NCBI RefSeq assembly: GCF_028023675.1
Contig: NZ_JAQIOZ010000015.1
Span: 58,078 to 122,077, forward strand
DNA: 64,000 bases
DNA from: Primorskyibacter aestuariivivens
Lineage (GTDB): Bacteria > Pseudomonadota > Alphaproteobacteria > Rhodobacterales > Rhodobacteraceae
Reading direction: 5' to 3'
How positions within the stretch are numbered: the stretch's first letter is position 1; each line of letters begins with the position of its first letter. Of this stretch, positions 36,601-44,544 are shown piece by piece. Made by a program: the position numbers and the translations under genes. A model generated the notes under the pieces. The model was not told the DNA's origin, did no database searches, and saw only the letters and a list, made by a program, of their open reading frames with translations.

Positions 36601-38081
36601 ATCTGGTGGCCATGGGCATCCCCAGCGACGGGATTCTCACCGGCACGGACGGGGCGGATACGATTGTTGCGGGCAGCTGGGTCGACGAAGACACCGAGGT
36701 GGTGGACGGTGGCGATGCGCTGCTGACAGGCGCGGCCCCCGATGACGACAGCATCCGCGCGGGTGCTGGTGATGACGTGGTCGAGTCCGGGCTGGGCGAT
36801 GATCAGGTCGATGCAGGCTTTGGCAATGACACCGTCGATGGCGGCGCAGGCGATGACAGCATCATCGGTGGGTCCGGCAATGACAGCCTCACGGGCGGCG
36901 CGGATAATGACACGCTTCTGGGCGAGGATGGTTCGGACACGCTGACCGGTGACACCGGCAATGACAGCGTGAGCGGCGGCGCCGAACAGGACCTCATCAT
37001 CCTTGGCCGTGACGAAGGTGTCGACACGATCGACGGTGGCTTTGACGGGATCGACAACGATACGCTGAGCATCACCGACACGATTGGTGCCGATGTGACG
37101 CTGACTGCGGACGAGGACGGCACTGTCACCTCGGGCACCGGTTCGGCGACATTTACCGATATCGAGAACCTGCAACTGGGCAGCGGTGCGGATACGGTGG
37201 ACGGCTCTGCCACCACCGGCGGCATCAATGTCGACGGCGGCGCAGGGGCGGATTCGATCATCGGTGGCGACGGGGCCGATATCATCTTTGGCGGCGACGA
37301 TGCCGACACCATCATCGCGGACCGCAACGACACTGTGGACGGCAGTTCGGGCGGCGATGACAATGACACACTGGTCATCATGGGTCCCGCAACCATCACC
37401 TATACCGACGCCATGGGTGAAAACGGCACGGTTACCTGGCTTGACGGCCAGACCATGGCCTTTACCGATATCGAGAATATCGACTATATCCCATGCTTTA
37501 CGCCGGGCACGCTGATCAAGACCGCGCGCGGCGAAGTGCCGGTGGAACAACTCCGCGTCGGTGACCGCGCGCTTACCCGCGACAGCGGGTATCAGGTGAT
37601 CCGCTGGGTCGGTGCCCGTGCGCTGAAAGGGGCCGATCTGGCCGACGTCCCTGCGCTCAACCCGATCCTGATCCGACAGGGCGCGCTGGGCGGCGGGCTT
37701 CCTGTGCGGGACATGATGGTGTCACCGCAGCACCGTATGCTGATGTCCGGCCCGTCCTGCGAATTGTGGTTCGGCGAACAGGAAGTGCTGGTTGCGGCCT
37801 GCCACCTGACCCATCTGGACGGCGTGGAAGAGGTACAGCCCGAGGACGGCGTGACCTATGTGCATATCCTCTTTGACCAGCATGAAGTTGTGCAAAGCGA
37901 TGGCACATGGTCCGAAAGCTTCCAGCCCGGTGATCTGACGCTGGGGGCGCTTGATGCGCCACAACGGGCGGAGATTCTGACGCTGTTCCCGGAACTGGCC
38001 AGCGAGACGCCCGCGCATGAGGTCTATCCCGCCGCGCGGATCACGCTCAAGGCGCATCAGGCGCGGGTGCACTTCGCCTGA
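27672..38081 (+). CDS. Giant RTX/Hint secreted protein (3469 aa)
   Basis: A very acidic Asp/Gly/Thr-rich extracellular protein, probably exported by a type I system; no N-terminal signal peptide. Order: a unique N-terminus (1-95, [15 protein letters not shown]); RTX block; a beta domain (about 185-350); RTX block; a domain at about 589-787 homologous to the N-terminus of the upstream protein ([27 protein letters not shown]); then alternating RTX rolls and at least six diverged linker modules of 160-225 residues ([62 protein letters not shown]), most introduced by a [17 protein letters not shown] phrase; and a C-terminal Hint domain beginning at Cys3274 ([35 protein letters not shown]). The Hint domain may self-cleave or splice at its first Cys. 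Biological role unknown. Confidence 0.87.
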   Translation: MATGYLVTLGDGSLDPNDYITASPSTFTIDSTIGTGSWNWSGIWDGDGQFYSNISDTGVYYLGTDGNVYFIPDTWTTSSGDAYAVNPPAYTSVSDGIVSGTNGDDVISAGFSDGDGDAIDGGDGTGTLGNEDTVSAGDGNDSVNAGAEADLVYGGGGSDTLEGGTGNDTIYGDTDPNAPPPADVSINDTNFADTTSGYTVTGRIISGGVLSGESVGNIGTYSGGGFGVNGAISDSDSAVAEQIGYDLASGQSEEMIVRFDNDIDEVTFSYSVLFTQDFAEVGHYAVYNDGVLVYEADFTEQTAGSGSGTITVTGVGSFDQIVFTALPQTDGTDGSDYLITDITFTPATAASTPGADSISGGDGADLIYAEAGNDTVDGGIGDDTIYGGDGDDSLTGGTPALDLTGNDVIYGDAGNDSIKGNQGSDTLYGGTGDDTVGGGAEGDSIFGGAGNDSLRGGAGDDTMDGGTEDDLILGGTGANLMQGGTGNDTFVSDGTLDTIQGGDGWDVIDQRLSTQTFDVDSFSGIEEIYASNVGDSWNWASDPIVFHGGDGSDTVSAGSGADTIDGGAGGDSIDGGGGNDYIQGGPEVADADLSLNWSAEGTGGTDISGGFTQDTGGILVGVSFTNDSGNATAFQTSTATQYSGTGEPYATDSALYLSGGATTGDTSTTTIDFSAVGGSGYDNEVTNVSFRINDLDQSGWEDLITIRAYDADGNLLNVTLTYQGAVTSGTSPTEDGEGSYTQADQLGSMLVEIDGAVSYFEIDYDQGGTAGQALWVSDIHFTAVGQTDGNDTIDGGTGDDTLLGDAGDDVFQLSDNFGNDVITGGETGETNGDTLDLSGLTTDTTVDLTSADPEAGTVSDGTSTATFTEIENIMLGGGRDTLVLADGSGADVVSGFDLTDSGDGTTNDQLDVSGLTSDGGTTPVNTNDVTVTDDGNGNAVLTFPGGESITLIGVAPSSVDSVDELVAIGIPDGRDYIVEGTAGGDTIDAGYTGDPEGDMIDSLDHSDGSNNDSVLAGAGNDSVVAGAGDDTVFGQDGADTLLGGAGNDTLDGDDVFASGGADYIDGGTGNDQIIGDVGNDTLLGGDGNDTIYAGADNDSINGNADNDLMYGEGGDDSFWFDDGFGSDTVIGGETGETFGDKLQLASLTQDTTIDLTAFDPQSGTVTSGSDTITFSEIESIVLGGGRDTIVLADGSGDDWVNNFDMTDSGDGTTNDQLDVSGLTDANGAPVNTNDVTVTDDGNGNAVLTFPGGESITLIGVAPTQLDSEAALVSIGIPAPDYIVEGTAGDDIIDAGYTGDPEGDMIDSLDHSDGSNNDSVLAGAGSDVVSSGAGDDTVFGEAGADTISGGDGADTIDGGIGADSLSGGIGDDLVLGGDDNDWLTGSDGNDTVDGGAGADSVYGGAGDDSMLGGGGNDSMEGWIGNDTMEGGAGHDYIDGADGADSLVGGDGNDTLLGGNDTSADTLIGGPASDSLSAGDGDDLLYGGTDADSMFGGGGDDTFFLEDGFGNDTIHGWSSNEVNGDTLDLSALTTDTTVDLTSSDPEAGTVTSGADTASFVEIENIVLGGGRDTIVLADGSGSDAVSGFDMTDSGDGTTNDQLDVSGLTSDGGTTPVTTADVTVTDDGLGNAVLTFPGGESITLIGVAPAQVDSEAELEAIGIPAPTPDYIVEGTAGGDIIDAGYTGDPEGDMVDAGDNLLLNDDDSIEAYGGDDVVSAGLGNDTVDAGTGNDSVLGEAGNDLILGGDGLDTLIGGAGDDTIDGGNDADTIFGGDANDSITGGQGFDSISGDQGDDTLSGDGGNDTILGGVGGDSILGGVGADDLFGGDDNDTLLGEDGNDEMWGETGADSLVGGAGNDTLFGGSENDTLQGGADNDLIFGGTGVDQIEGGDGNDTMNGGIGGDSLSGGADADVFVIENDFGPDTITGGETTTTGVDYDTIDVNTVSITSGVDVQFTGDEAGTLSDVSHTATFSEIEALNLSDFNDTVDASLTTSGVDIDARGGDDSILGGAGNDTIDAGPGADTVDAGAGNDIIDAGLADGATDVFVLSDGDGDDTISNFETPTANGDGTFTGIDQLDVSGLTDAGGDPVTTDDVTVTDTNGDGTGDAILQFPNGESITLVGVSPSEVSSFEQLVALGIPPTPDYVVEGTAGDDTIDAGYTGDPENDMVDANDNATGTNDDLIDAGAGNDSIVAGLGDDTIRADEGDDKVFGEDGNDSIFGFEGSDVVDGGAGDDYINTRTSPGTGAPDEGYTGSGFPPDYAADSDPNNDRDSVIGGTGNDTILTGDDNDTVYAGADNDLVDAGFDDDLVFGEAGADTLEGNEGNDTILGGIGDDLIYGELSPTNPDFATSDLYDLPNDGTDAAPTNNGDSLDGGDGNDTIYGQDDDDTIDGGTGNDLLDGGNDNDLINGGDGLDTITGGHGNDTVFGGLGDDSIDGGIGDDSLMGNEGNDTLTGGDGSDDMDGGSENDLMFGGDGNDTVYGNTGDDTLYGGAGDDFVRGSFGADELHGGTGNDSIWAGFGDDTIIIEDNFGNDTIDGDFDQETNGDTLDLSAVTTGLTIDLTDSNPENGTFTDGTSTANFSDIENIVLSSGNDTITLADFGGADTVYGFESPTVNGDGSLTGNDMLDVSGLTSDFGTTPINARDVVVTDDGSGNAVLNFPNGESLTLMGVDPVTASDHAYLVAIGIPSNLIVDGTAGADVMGTTFVDSEGDQTDGTDGLDDTIMGYAGDDTIDGGLGADTIDGGADNDVIDGGAGADSILGGDGNDTVTGGADNDIIDGGAGNDSLSGGAGDDTIDGWVGDDTLVADGGNDSLSGFDGDDTFQLTDATGNTTIVGGEDAEVAGDTLDLSGVTEDLTVDLTNFDWESGTVSDGTNTTSFSEIETIVLGGGTDTLVLADGGGVDTVEGFEAPTPNGDGTFTGVDQLDVSGLTSDGGTTPIHVNDVVVTDDGSGNAVLNFPNGETLTLIGIPVADASDPAYLVAMGIPSDGILTGTDGADTIVAGSWVDEDTEVVDGGDALLTGAAPDDDSIRAGAGDDVVESGLGDDQVDAGFGNDTVDGGAGDDSIIGGSGNDSLTGGADNDTLLGEDGSDTLTGDTGNDSVSGGAEQDLIILGRDEGVDTIDGGFDGIDNDTLSITDTIGADVTLTADEDGTVTSGTGSATFTDIENLQLGSGADTVDGSATTGGINVDGGAGADSIIGGDGADIIFGGDDADTIIADRNDTVDGSSGGDDNDTLVIMGPATITYTDAMGENGTVTWLDGQTMAFTDIENIDYIPCFTPGTLIKTARGEVPVEQLRVGDRALTRDSGYQVIRWVGARALKGADLADVPALNPILIRQGALGGGLPVRDMMVSPQHRMLMSGPSCELWFGEQEVLVAACHLTHLDGVEEVQPEDGVTYVHILFDQHEVVQSDGTWSESFQPGDLTLGALDAPQRAEILTLFPELASETPAHEVYPAARITLKAHQARVHFA
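27960..29180 (+). repeat. First RTX blocks of the giant protein
   Basis: GGxGxDxUx nonapeptides at about 27960-28190 and 28730-29180, separated by a non-repetitive beta domain (28200-28710). Wording such as [10 protein letters not shown] and [11 protein letters not shown] is typical calcium-binding RTX. Confidence 0.8.
30110..36630 (+). repeat. Array of long diverged super-repeats inside the giant RTX gene
   Basis: Six full copies of a linker module begin near 30110, 31027, 32178, 33411, 35245 and 36130 and end near 30590, 31510, 32660, 34090, 35730 and 36630; a partial seventh lies at about 36996-37200 before the Hint domain. Each runs from a DxFGxDTIxGGE phrase to VAIGIP and is followed by RTX nonapeptides of variable number. 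Copies 1 and 2 and the 130 bases after them (30588-30720 and 31507-31640) are almost identical in DNA; copy 4 is the most diverged. Confidence 0.85.
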
Positions 38082-38099
38082 GCCCATGCCGAAGAGATT

Positions 38100-38131
38100 G
38101 ACGCGACTGAACCTGCCACGTCAGTCGCGTC
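38100..38131. terminator. Perfect 11-bp stem-loop between convergent genes
   Basis: GACGCGACTGA (38100-38110) pairs perfectly with TCAGTCGCGTC (38121-38131) across a ten-base loop. It lies 19 bases after the giant RTX gene and overlaps the last codons of the convergent nucleotidyltransferase, so it can serve both as terminator. Confidence 0.65.
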
Positions 38132-38729
38132 GGGCGGCCTGTCCTGCTCGCCAGGCCGCCCAATCTTCGGGCGTATCCAGATCAAGCCGCGCCGCGCTGC
38201 CGGGGCGTTTGACCAGCCGCCTGTGTTCGGAATGCCGTGCAATCACCTCGCGCGCGCCGGTGTCACCGGTGAGCGCTGAAATCTCGGCAAAGAGCGGCGC
38301 GCGGAACAGCACCGGGTGACCGGGCGTTCCATCCTCTGTCGCCGCCTGCACGATCAGCGCCTCGGGGTGGGTGCGGGCCTCGTCGATCACGGCCCGTAGA
38401 TCGTCAGCCTCAAGTCCCGGCATATCCGCGGGCAGGATCATTGCGGCCTCGGTGCCATCAGGCAATGCCGCGATCCCGGCACGCAAGCTTTGGGCCATAC
38501 CTTGATCGGCCTCCGGCACGGGCAGGCGCAGCACAGGCGTTTCCGCCAATGCAACCGCGCGGGGGTGGTCGCGTGCGGGCAGGGTGACGATCACCTGCAT
38601 CCCCGCTGCCAGCCCGCGCAGAGCCATCGCCTTGACGCAAGCCATCCCGCCCACATCCTGCAACAGCTTGTCCGCACCGCGCATACGCGTGGATGACCCT
38701 GCGGCCAAAAGAATGAGAGCGGTCTGCAT
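38121..38729 (-). CDS. MobA-like molybdenum cofactor nucleotidyltransferase
   Basis: A 202-residue NTP-transferase of the MobA/MocA-like family. The N-terminal LLAAGSSTRMRGADKLLQ is the nucleotide-binding GxxTRM...K loop, and MILPADMPGLEADDL carries the metal-binding Asp, then TPGHPVLFRAPLFAEI matches the MocA (molybdopterin cytidylyltransferase) type. It therefore probably adds CMP or GMP to molybdopterin for a dehydrogenase. AGGAG eight bases before ATG 38729 fixes the start. It stands alone; no xdh/coxL-type operon is next to it, so the served enzyme lies elsewhere. Confidence 0.85.
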   Translation of the reverse strand: MQTALILLAAGSSTRMRGADKLLQDVGGMACVKAMALRGLAAGMQVIVTLPARDHPRAVALAETPVLRLPVPEADQGMAQSLRAGIAALPDGTEAAMILPADMPGLEADDLRAVIDEARTHPEALIVQAATEDGTPGHPVLFRAPLFAEISALTGDTGAREVIARHSEHRRLVKRPGSAARLDLDTPEDWAAWRAGQAARRD

Positions 38730-38797
38730 GCCGTGGCTCCTGCTGTTGCACTGTGCGTCAAGCTAAGCACGCGCGCTCCGCGATACAACGACGGTGC

Positions 38798-41206
38798 TCA
38801 GCCCCGCATCCGCGCGCCATCGGCGTCAAATAGCGGCTCGGTCAGCAGCGTCGCGCGGCACATCTGGCCAAGGATCTCGATTTCGGCCACCAGCCCGGGC
38901 CGGGCTTTTTCGGTTGGGATCAGCGCCAGCGCAATGGATTTTTGCGCGTAGTGGGAATAGCCCCCCGAGGTGCAGAACCCCTGCACTTGACCGTCGATCC
39001 AGACCGGTTCATAAGCGTGCACATCGGCATCCCCGGCGGCCACCTCAAAGGCGACAAGCGTGCGGGCCGGGCCTGCATCTCGTTCCGCCTCGGCGGCTTT
39101 CCTTCCAATGAAATCAGCGGCTTTCTTGAAAGACATAAAGCGGTCCAGCCCGGTTTCCGCCGCCGTGTAGTCGGGCGAAAACTCCGACAGCCAGGAGCCA
39201 AAGAACTTGTCCAGCCGCAGCGACATCATCGCCCGCATGCCAAAGGGTTTCATGCCATGCGGTTGGCCTGCCTCCCAAAGCGTTGCCCAAAGCTGGCGCT
39301 GGGCCATCGGGTCGCAATAGATCTCATAGCCCAGATCTCCGGTATAGGAGACGCGTTGCACCAGACAATCGGTCATGCCGATCGTGAGCGGGCGAATATC
39401 CATGAAACGCATGTCGGAGATGTCGCTGCGGGTGACCGCTTGCAGAACCTCCCGCGCCTTGGGGCCTGCGATCTGGAAGCCATTCAGTTTATTGCTGATA
39501 TTCTCGATGCTTACGCCCGGTTCTGCATGTTGCAGGAACCAGCGCATATGGAACGCTTGTGACCCGTAAGACGCGGTAAGCTGGAACGCCTCTTCATCCA
39601 GACAGGAAATGGTGAAATCGCCGATCAGCTTGCCCTTGGGTGACAGCATTGGGGTGAGGGACAGCCGCCCCGGTTTCGGCACGCGCCCCGCCATGATCCG
39701 GTCAAGCCAGTCCCGCGCCTCCGGCCCGGTGACGCGGTACTTGCCAAAGTTGTGAACCTCATTGATTCCAACGGCTTCGCGCACGGCCTTGACTTCGCGC
39801 GCGGTGGCGTCAAAGGCGTTGGAGCGGCGGAAAGACGGCGTCTCAAACCTTGGTTCATCGCGTTGGGCGAAATAGTTCACCACCTCCAGCCCGTATTGCG
39901 CGCCCCAGACCGCGCCCATGCCATCAAAGATGTCATACATCGGCGTCGTGCGGTTGGGCCGCGCAGCGGGTAGTTCTTCGTTCGGGTAGGCGACGGAGAA
40001 ACGTTTCTGGTAGTTTTCAATGACTTTCGGGCGGGTATAGCCCGGGCTGATCCAATCGCCAAAGCGTGCCACGTCCATGGCGAACACATCGCGCTCCGGC
40101 TCGCCCTCGATCATCCACTGCGCCAGCGTCAGCCCCAAGCCGCCGCCTTGGCTGAACCCGGCCATCACGCCACAGGCGGACCAGTAATTGCGCACACCCG
40201 GCACAGGACCCACCAGCGGGTTGCCATCGGGGGCAAAGGTAAAGGGGCCATGAATGACCGATTTCACCCCCGCCGTAGCCAGAACGGGGAAGCGTTTGTA
40301 TGCAAATTCAATGCTTTCCTCGATCTTGTCAAAGTCATCGGGCAACAGTTCATGGCCAAATTCCCAGGGCGTGCCATCCACCGCCCAGGGTTTGCAGGGC
40401 TGCTCATAAAACCCGATGCAGAGCCCGCGCCCCTCTTGCCGGAGATAGCTTTCGCCCGCCGGGTCCATCACATGCGGGTGCTCTGCGCCGCGCTCATATA
40501 TCTCGGGGATGTCATCGGTGACGATATATTGATGCTCCATCGGGTGCAGCGGGAAATAGATGCCCGCCATCGCCCCAACTTCGCGCGCCCAGAGACCGCC
40601 CGCATTAACGATATGCTCGGCGTGGATCGTGCCTTTTTCTGTCACCACATCCCATGTGCCATCGGCGCGCTGGTTGGTCTCGATCACCTTGCAATGGGTC
40701 TCGATCGTGGCCCCGCCCATGCGCGCGGCCTTGGCATAGGCATGGGTGGTGCCCGATGGGTCAAGATGGCCGTCCAGCGGATCATAAAGCGCGCCCAGAA
40801 TGCCATCGAGATTGGTGATCGGCGCTATTCTCGCGATTTCCTCTGGCCCGACGATCTCGGTCTCCAGCCCCATATAGCGGTGCTTGGCGCGCTCGGCCAA
40901 GAGCATGTCAAAGCGTTCCTGATTATCCGCCAGCGTCACGCCCCCCACATGGTGCAGCCCGCAGGACATGCCGGTGATTTCCTCCAACTCCTTGTAAAGT
41001 TTGATCGTATAGCCCTGCAGCGCCGCCATGTTGGTGTCGCCGTTGAGCGTGTGAAACCCGCCCGCCGCGTGCCATGTGGAACCGGATGTCAGTTCGGAGC
41101 GTTCGATCAGCATCACGTCCGACCAGCCAAGTTTCGTTAGGTGATAGAGCACCGAACAGCCGACAACTCCGCCGCCAATAACGGCCACACGCGTGGTGGT
41201 TTTCAT
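38798..41206 (-). CDS. FAD-dependent oxidoreductase/GcvT fusion (dimethylglycine/sarcosine dehydrogenase-like), paralogue 1
   Basis: An 802-residue enzyme of the DMGDH/SARDH family: an N-terminal FAD-binding DAO domain (VAVIGGGVVGCSVLYHLTKL with GxGxxG, residues about 6-25; SGSTWHAAGGFH, where a conserved His in this family often bears covalent FAD), the FAO_M linker, and a C-terminal GcvT tetrahydrofolate-binding domain (KYRVTGPEARDWLDRIMAG onwards). It oxidatively demethylates N-methyl amines and passes the carbon to tetrahydrofolate. GGGAGGT five bases before ATG 41206 sets the start. A paralogue on the other strand starts at 41767. Substrate cannot be read from sequence. Confidence 0.88.
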   Translation of the reverse strand: MKTTTRVAVIGGGVVGCSVLYHLTKLGWSDVMLIERSELTSGSTWHAAGGFHTLNGDTNMAALQGYTIKLYKELEEITGMSCGLHHVGGVTLADNQERFDMLLAERAKHRYMGLETEIVGPEEIARIAPITNLDGILGALYDPLDGHLDPSGTTHAYAKAARMGGATIETHCKVIETNQRADGTWDVVTEKGTIHAEHIVNAGGLWAREVGAMAGIYFPLHPMEHQYIVTDDIPEIYERGAEHPHVMDPAGESYLRQEGRGLCIGFYEQPCKPWAVDGTPWEFGHELLPDDFDKIEESIEFAYKRFPVLATAGVKSVIHGPFTFAPDGNPLVGPVPGVRNYWSACGVMAGFSQGGGLGLTLAQWMIEGEPERDVFAMDVARFGDWISPGYTRPKVIENYQKRFSVAYPNEELPAARPNRTTPMYDIFDGMGAVWGAQYGLEVVNYFAQRDEPRFETPSFRRSNAFDATAREVKAVREAVGINEVHNFGKYRVTGPEARDWLDRIMAGRVPKPGRLSLTPMLSPKGKLIGDFTISCLDEEAFQLTASYGSQAFHMRWFLQHAEPGVSIENISNKLNGFQIAGPKAREVLQAVTRSDISDMRFMDIRPLTIGMTDCLVQRVSYTGDLGYEIYCDPMAQRQLWATLWEAGQPHGMKPFGMRAMMSLRLDKFFGSWLSEFSPDYTAAETGLDRFMSFKKAADFIGRKAAEAERDAGPARTLVAFEVAAGDADVHAYEPVWIDGQVQGFCTSGGYSHYAQKSIALALIPTEKARPGLVAEIEILGQMCRATLLTEPLFDADGARMRG

Positions 41207-41339
41207 GGGGGACCTCCCTTTGGATTTGCGGCGATGCTGGCGCGGGGCGGGGATGCGGGCAAGCGGGAATGCGACAGAATTTGTCGTGATCGGCTTGCGC
41301 GAATTTGTTGCCACTTGGCGTCAGGTGCGTTAATGTTGG

Positions 41340-41355
41340 TTAACAAAACTTTAAC
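41340..41355. promoter_or_regulatory. CtrA-like box TTAA-N7-TTAAC
   Basis: TTAA (41340-41343), seven bases, TTAAC (41351-41355): an exact match to the CtrA consensus, 33 bases before the ATG of the small cysteine-rich secreted protein. It sits where CtrA could act on that gene. Confidence 0.5.
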
Positions 41356-41387
41356 GCGAAAATACATTTCAAGCCGAGGACCGTCTC

Positions 41388-41630
41388 ATGAAGCGCCTGA
41401 TTCTTGTTCTTGCAATGGTTGCTGTTCCGACCGTATCGCTTGCCGATGAGCCGCGCGAGCAGCTTGTTGACCCCGATCAGTTCATGCAGCGTGTGCTGAT
41501 CCTGGATAAGCCGGTTGCCACCTATCAGAGCTGCTGCAAGACGTGTCGCAAGGGCAAGGCTTGTGGCGATTCCTGCATCTCGCGCAGCAAGACCTGTCGT
41601 GTTGGAAATGGGTGTGCCTGCGACGGTTGA
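41388..41630 (+). CDS. Small secreted cysteine-rich protein
   Basis: An 80-residue protein with a clear Sec signal peptide (MKRLILVLAMVAVPTVSLA, cleavage near residue 19). The mature part carries eight cysteines, all in the last 33 residues: CC, CRKGKACGDSC, CRVGNGCAC. The KGKACGDSCIS phrase occurs in many unrelated small proteobacterial exported proteins that I know only as hypothetical. The spacing suggests either several disulfides or metal binding. GAGGA eight bases before the ATG and an exact CtrA-like box upstream support expression. It lies between two divergent FAD/GcvT dehydrogenase genes. Confidence 0.8.
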   Translation: MKRLILVLAMVAVPTVSLADEPREQLVDPDQFMQRVLILDKPVATYQSCCKTCRKGKACGDSCISRSKTCRVGNGCACDG

Positions 41631-41766
41631 TCGCTTCGCCCCTCAATAGCAGGTGCGAGAGGTCAATTCTTCTTCCTTGCCTCACAGCGACAGAACAGGT
41701 CGGGTTCCGGCAACATTCGCGCCGCTTGGAGCGTAACTCTTGGCCAAACCGACCAAGGAACCCAAT

Positions 41767-44187
41767 ATGCGTACCCATGCTCAGGCCGTCGTGATCGGCG
41801 GCGGCGTCATCGGCTGCTCCATCCTCTATCACCTGACCAAGCTTGGCTGGACCGATGTGGTCCTGCTGGAGCGTGACGAGTTGACCTCCGGCTCCACCTG
41901 GCACGCGGCGGCCAATATTCACGGGCTGCATGACAGCACCAATATCAGCCGCATCCAGCATTACACGATGTCGCTCTACAAGTCGCTTGAGGAGGAAACC
42001 GGGCAAAGCTGTGGCGTGTTCCAGCCCGGTTCGCTCTACCTCGCCCAGACGGTCGAGCGGGAACACCAGCTGCGCCTGCAAGAGGCCAAGGCGCGGCTGT
42101 ATGGCATGAATTTCCACGAGGTCAGCCGCGATGAGGCCGAACGCCTGCACCCGCTGGTCAATTTCGACGGCATCCGCTGCATCATGTATGAACCCGATGG
42201 CGGCAATGTGGACCCCTCGGGCGTGACCAATGCCTATGCGGTGGGCGCGCGGCAGCGTGGGGCGGAGATTCACCGCTTTACGCCGGTCACCGCGACCGAG
42301 GCGCAGCCCGATGGCACCTGGTTCGTGCGCACGCCCAAGGGCGACATTCACACGCCATGGGTGGTGAACGCCGCTGGTCTCTGGGGGCGCGAGGTGGCGG
42401 CGCTGGCCGGGCTGAAACTGCCCCTGCAACCGACCGAGCACCAGTATTTCGTGACCGAGACCATTGCCGAGATTGCCGGGATGGACCGGCGTCTGCCGTC
42501 GGTTGCGGACCGGGACGGGGAATATTACCTGCGCCAAGAGGGCAAGGGCTTGCTGATCGGGGCTTATGAGCGCGACCTGAAATTCTGGGCCGAGCACGGC
42601 ACGCCGCTGGATTTCGCCCATGATCTCTTTCCCGATGATCTGGAGCGGATCGAGGAGAACATGATGCGCGCCATCGACCGGGTGCCGGTGGTGGGCGAGG
42701 CGGGGATCAAGCGGGTGATCAACGGCCCGATGATCTGGTCGCCGGATTCGAATGTGCTGATGGGACCGGTGCCGGAACTGCCGGGCTATTTCTGCTGCAA
42801 CGGTATCATCCCGGGCTTTTCGCAATCGGGCGGCATGGGGCTGATGGCGGCGCAATGGATCGTCGAGGGCGAGATGCAATATGACCTCTTCGCCTGGGAC
42901 ATGGCGCGGTTTGGCGATTGGGCCGATGCGAAATTCGCCAAGTCGCGGGTGGGGGACCAATACGCGCACCGGTTCAAGATACATTTCCCGAACGAGGAAC
43001 GTGAGGCGGGCCGCCCGGTCCGCACGCGGCCCGTGCATGACATGCAGAAAGACATGGGCGCGGTGATGGGGCTGAACTATGGCTGGGAGCATCCGCTGTG
43101 GTTCGCGCCTGAGCCGGGGACGCGCGACACCGATGGGTTCACCCGCCAGAACTGGTGGGCGCCGGTCGGGGACGAATGCCGGATGCTGCGCGACAAGGCG
43201 GGGATCATCGACATCTCGAACTTCGCCAAATACCGGGTCCAAGGTCCGGGCGCGGCCGAATGGTTGAACGCGGTCTTTGCCAATAACATGCCCAAGGCGG
43301 TGGGCCGGTCCTGCCTCACGCCGCTGATCGGCAAGCGCGGTGGTATCGCCGGGGATTTCACAGTGACGCGGCTGGGTGAGGACGAGTTCTGGGTCATTGG
43401 GTCCGGCATGGCCGAACGCTATCACAGCCGCTTTTTCAAGGCCGTGCCGCTGCCCGAAGGTATCACGTTTGAATGCCTGACCGAGGCGGTCTGCGGCTTC
43501 AACGTGGCGGGGCCCGAGGCGCGGAACCTGTTGCAGCGGCTGACAAATGCCTCTCTGGCGACCGAGGATTTCCCCTTCATGCGCTCGCAGCGCATCGAGA
43601 TTGCCGGGGTGGAGTGTGTGGCCCTGCGGGTGTCTTTCACCGGCGATCTGGGCTGGGAACTGCATTGCGCGACGGAAGATCAGGCCAAGCTTTACGGTGC
43701 GTTGATCGACGCGGGCAAAGACTTTGGCGCAGGGCCGGTGGGCAGCCGGGCGCTGATGTCGCTGCGCGTGGAAAAGGGCTATGGCTCGTGGTCGCGCGAA
43801 TACAGCCCGGAATACTGGCCGCAGGAGGTGGGGCTGGACCGGCTGGTGAAGCTGGAAAAGGATTTCCTGAACAAGGCGGCGGTCGAGGCGATCATTGGCA
43901 ATCCCGCGCGTGAACAGCTTGTGATCCTGGAACTGTCCGAGGAGGATACTGCCGCCAGCAATGCCGATGCGACGGGCGGTGAGCCGATCTTCAAGGACGG
44001 GCAGGGCGTGGGGCGCGTGACCTCCGGCACCTATGGCTACACGGTCGGGAAATCTCTGGCGCTGGGCTATGTGAAGGGCGCCGCGCCGGGCGATACGGTC
44101 GAGGTCATGGTGCTGGGCCGTCCGCACCGGGCGGTGATTCTGAGCGAGCCGCCGTTTGATCCGAAGGGTGAGAAGCTGCGGGCTTAA
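41767..44187 (+). CDS. FAD-dependent oxidoreductase/GcvT fusion (dimethylglycine/sarcosine dehydrogenase-like), paralogue 2
   Basis: An 806-residue paralogue of the protein encoded at 38798-41206, on the opposite strand. FAD domain: AVVIGGGVIGCSILYHLTKL; STWHAAANIHGLHD carries the covalent-flavin-type His region. Middle FAO_M segment, then GcvT domain (KYRVQGPGAAEWLNAVFAN; MSLRVEKGYGSWSREY). The two proteins are colinear end to end but clearly diverged, so substrates may differ (dimethylglycine versus sarcosine or another N-methyl compound). AAGGA eight bases before ATG 41767 supports this start. It is followed immediately by repeat copy C. Confidence 0.88.
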   Translation: MRTHAQAVVIGGGVIGCSILYHLTKLGWTDVVLLERDELTSGSTWHAAANIHGLHDSTNISRIQHYTMSLYKSLEEETGQSCGVFQPGSLYLAQTVEREHQLRLQEAKARLYGMNFHEVSRDEAERLHPLVNFDGIRCIMYEPDGGNVDPSGVTNAYAVGARQRGAEIHRFTPVTATEAQPDGTWFVRTPKGDIHTPWVVNAAGLWGREVAALAGLKLPLQPTEHQYFVTETIAEIAGMDRRLPSVADRDGEYYLRQEGKGLLIGAYERDLKFWAEHGTPLDFAHDLFPDDLERIEENMMRAIDRVPVVGEAGIKRVINGPMIWSPDSNVLMGPVPELPGYFCCNGIIPGFSQSGGMGLMAAQWIVEGEMQYDLFAWDMARFGDWADAKFAKSRVGDQYAHRFKIHFPNEEREAGRPVRTRPVHDMQKDMGAVMGLNYGWEHPLWFAPEPGTRDTDGFTRQNWWAPVGDECRMLRDKAGIIDISNFAKYRVQGPGAAEWLNAVFANNMPKAVGRSCLTPLIGKRGGIAGDFTVTRLGEDEFWVIGSGMAERYHSRFFKAVPLPEGITFECLTEAVCGFNVAGPEARNLLQRLTNASLATEDFPFMRSQRIEIAGVECVALRVSFTGDLGWELHCATEDQAKLYGALIDAGKDFGAGPVGSRALMSLRVEKGYGSWSREYSPEYWPQEVGLDRLVKLEKDFLNKAAVEAIIGNPAREQLVILELSEEDTAASNADATGGEPIFKDGQGVGRVTSGTYGYTVGKSLALGYVKGAAPGDTVEVMVLGRPHRAVILSEPPFDPKGEKLRA

Positions 44188-44191
44188 GGTG

Positions 44192-44276
44192 CCGAAATCT
44201 TTAAAAGATTTCGGTCCGTTCAGCAGGAAAACTGTCCCCCAGACAGTTTTCTCTGCCTCACTCTTCAAAAGAAATC
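44192..44276. repeat. Dispersed double-hairpin repeat, copy C (inverted and interrupted)
   Basis: The second-type hairpin CCGAAATCTT/AAGATTTCGG (44192-44214, loop TAA) comes first, i.e. the element is inverted relative to copies A, B and D. After TCCG the expected first-type hairpin is broken: an unrelated hairpin GAAAACTGTC/GACAGTTTTC (44227-44251, 10 bp) and flanks are inserted, then only the right arm CTTCAAAAGAAATCGG (44263-44278) remains. Confidence 0.75.
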
Positions 44277-44282
44277 GGTGGT

Positions 44283-44510
44283 TCAAACCGGCCGGATCGG
44301 GGCCTGATTGCAGAAGATCACGATCTGGCCGGAGTTCTCCACAGCCCGGAAGCCGCGTCGATCCAATTCGGCTCGAAAGGCCTCCCACCCCACAAAGCGC
44401 TCAATGTCGCGCACCTTGCGGCGGATCACTTCACCGCGCATGGCGGCCTTGGAGCGGAACAAATCGTTCAACCAAATGTCTGGATCCAGAGGGGAGCAGG
44501 TCTGTGTCAT
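44283..44510 (-). CDS. Small conserved Rhodobacterales protein
   Basis: A 75-residue protein (LDPDIWLNDLFRSKAA, RRKVRDIERFVGWEAF, RRGFRAVENSGQIVIFCN). I recognise the pattern as a short conserved protein of this order, sometimes mislabelled as phosphoribosylanthranilate isomerase; it is far too short for that. No function is assigned. ATG 44510 has an AAGGG-type site about nine bases upstream. It lies 34 bases downstream of the GntR regulator gene, same strand, and may share its transcript. Confidence 0.65.
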   Translation of the reverse strand: MTQTCSPLDPDIWLNDLFRSKAAMRGEVIRRKVRDIERFVGWEAFRAELDRRGFRAVENSGQIVIFCNQAPIRPV

Positions 44511-44544
44511 GCCGTGACCCTTGCAGATCACGGTTAACGGGTCT

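Noticed and set aside
31194..37550. Very long open frame (about 2100 codons) antisense to the giant RTX gene, plus several shorter antisense frames at 29088-31100 and 27945-28937
   Set aside because: They mirror the biased GAC/GGC codons of the RTX repeats (yielding Val/Ile/Ala-rich antisense text). No ribosome binding site or domain is recognisable.
24455..38081. RTX repeat DNA considered as a CRISPR array or satellite
   Set aside because: Repeats are in-frame nonapeptide codons of variable sequence, with no constant direct repeat and unique spacers.
41482..44388. 968-codon minus-strand frame across the second FAD/GcvT gene
   Set aside because: Runs through the small Cys-rich gene and repeat copy C as well; composition is that of a shadow frame.
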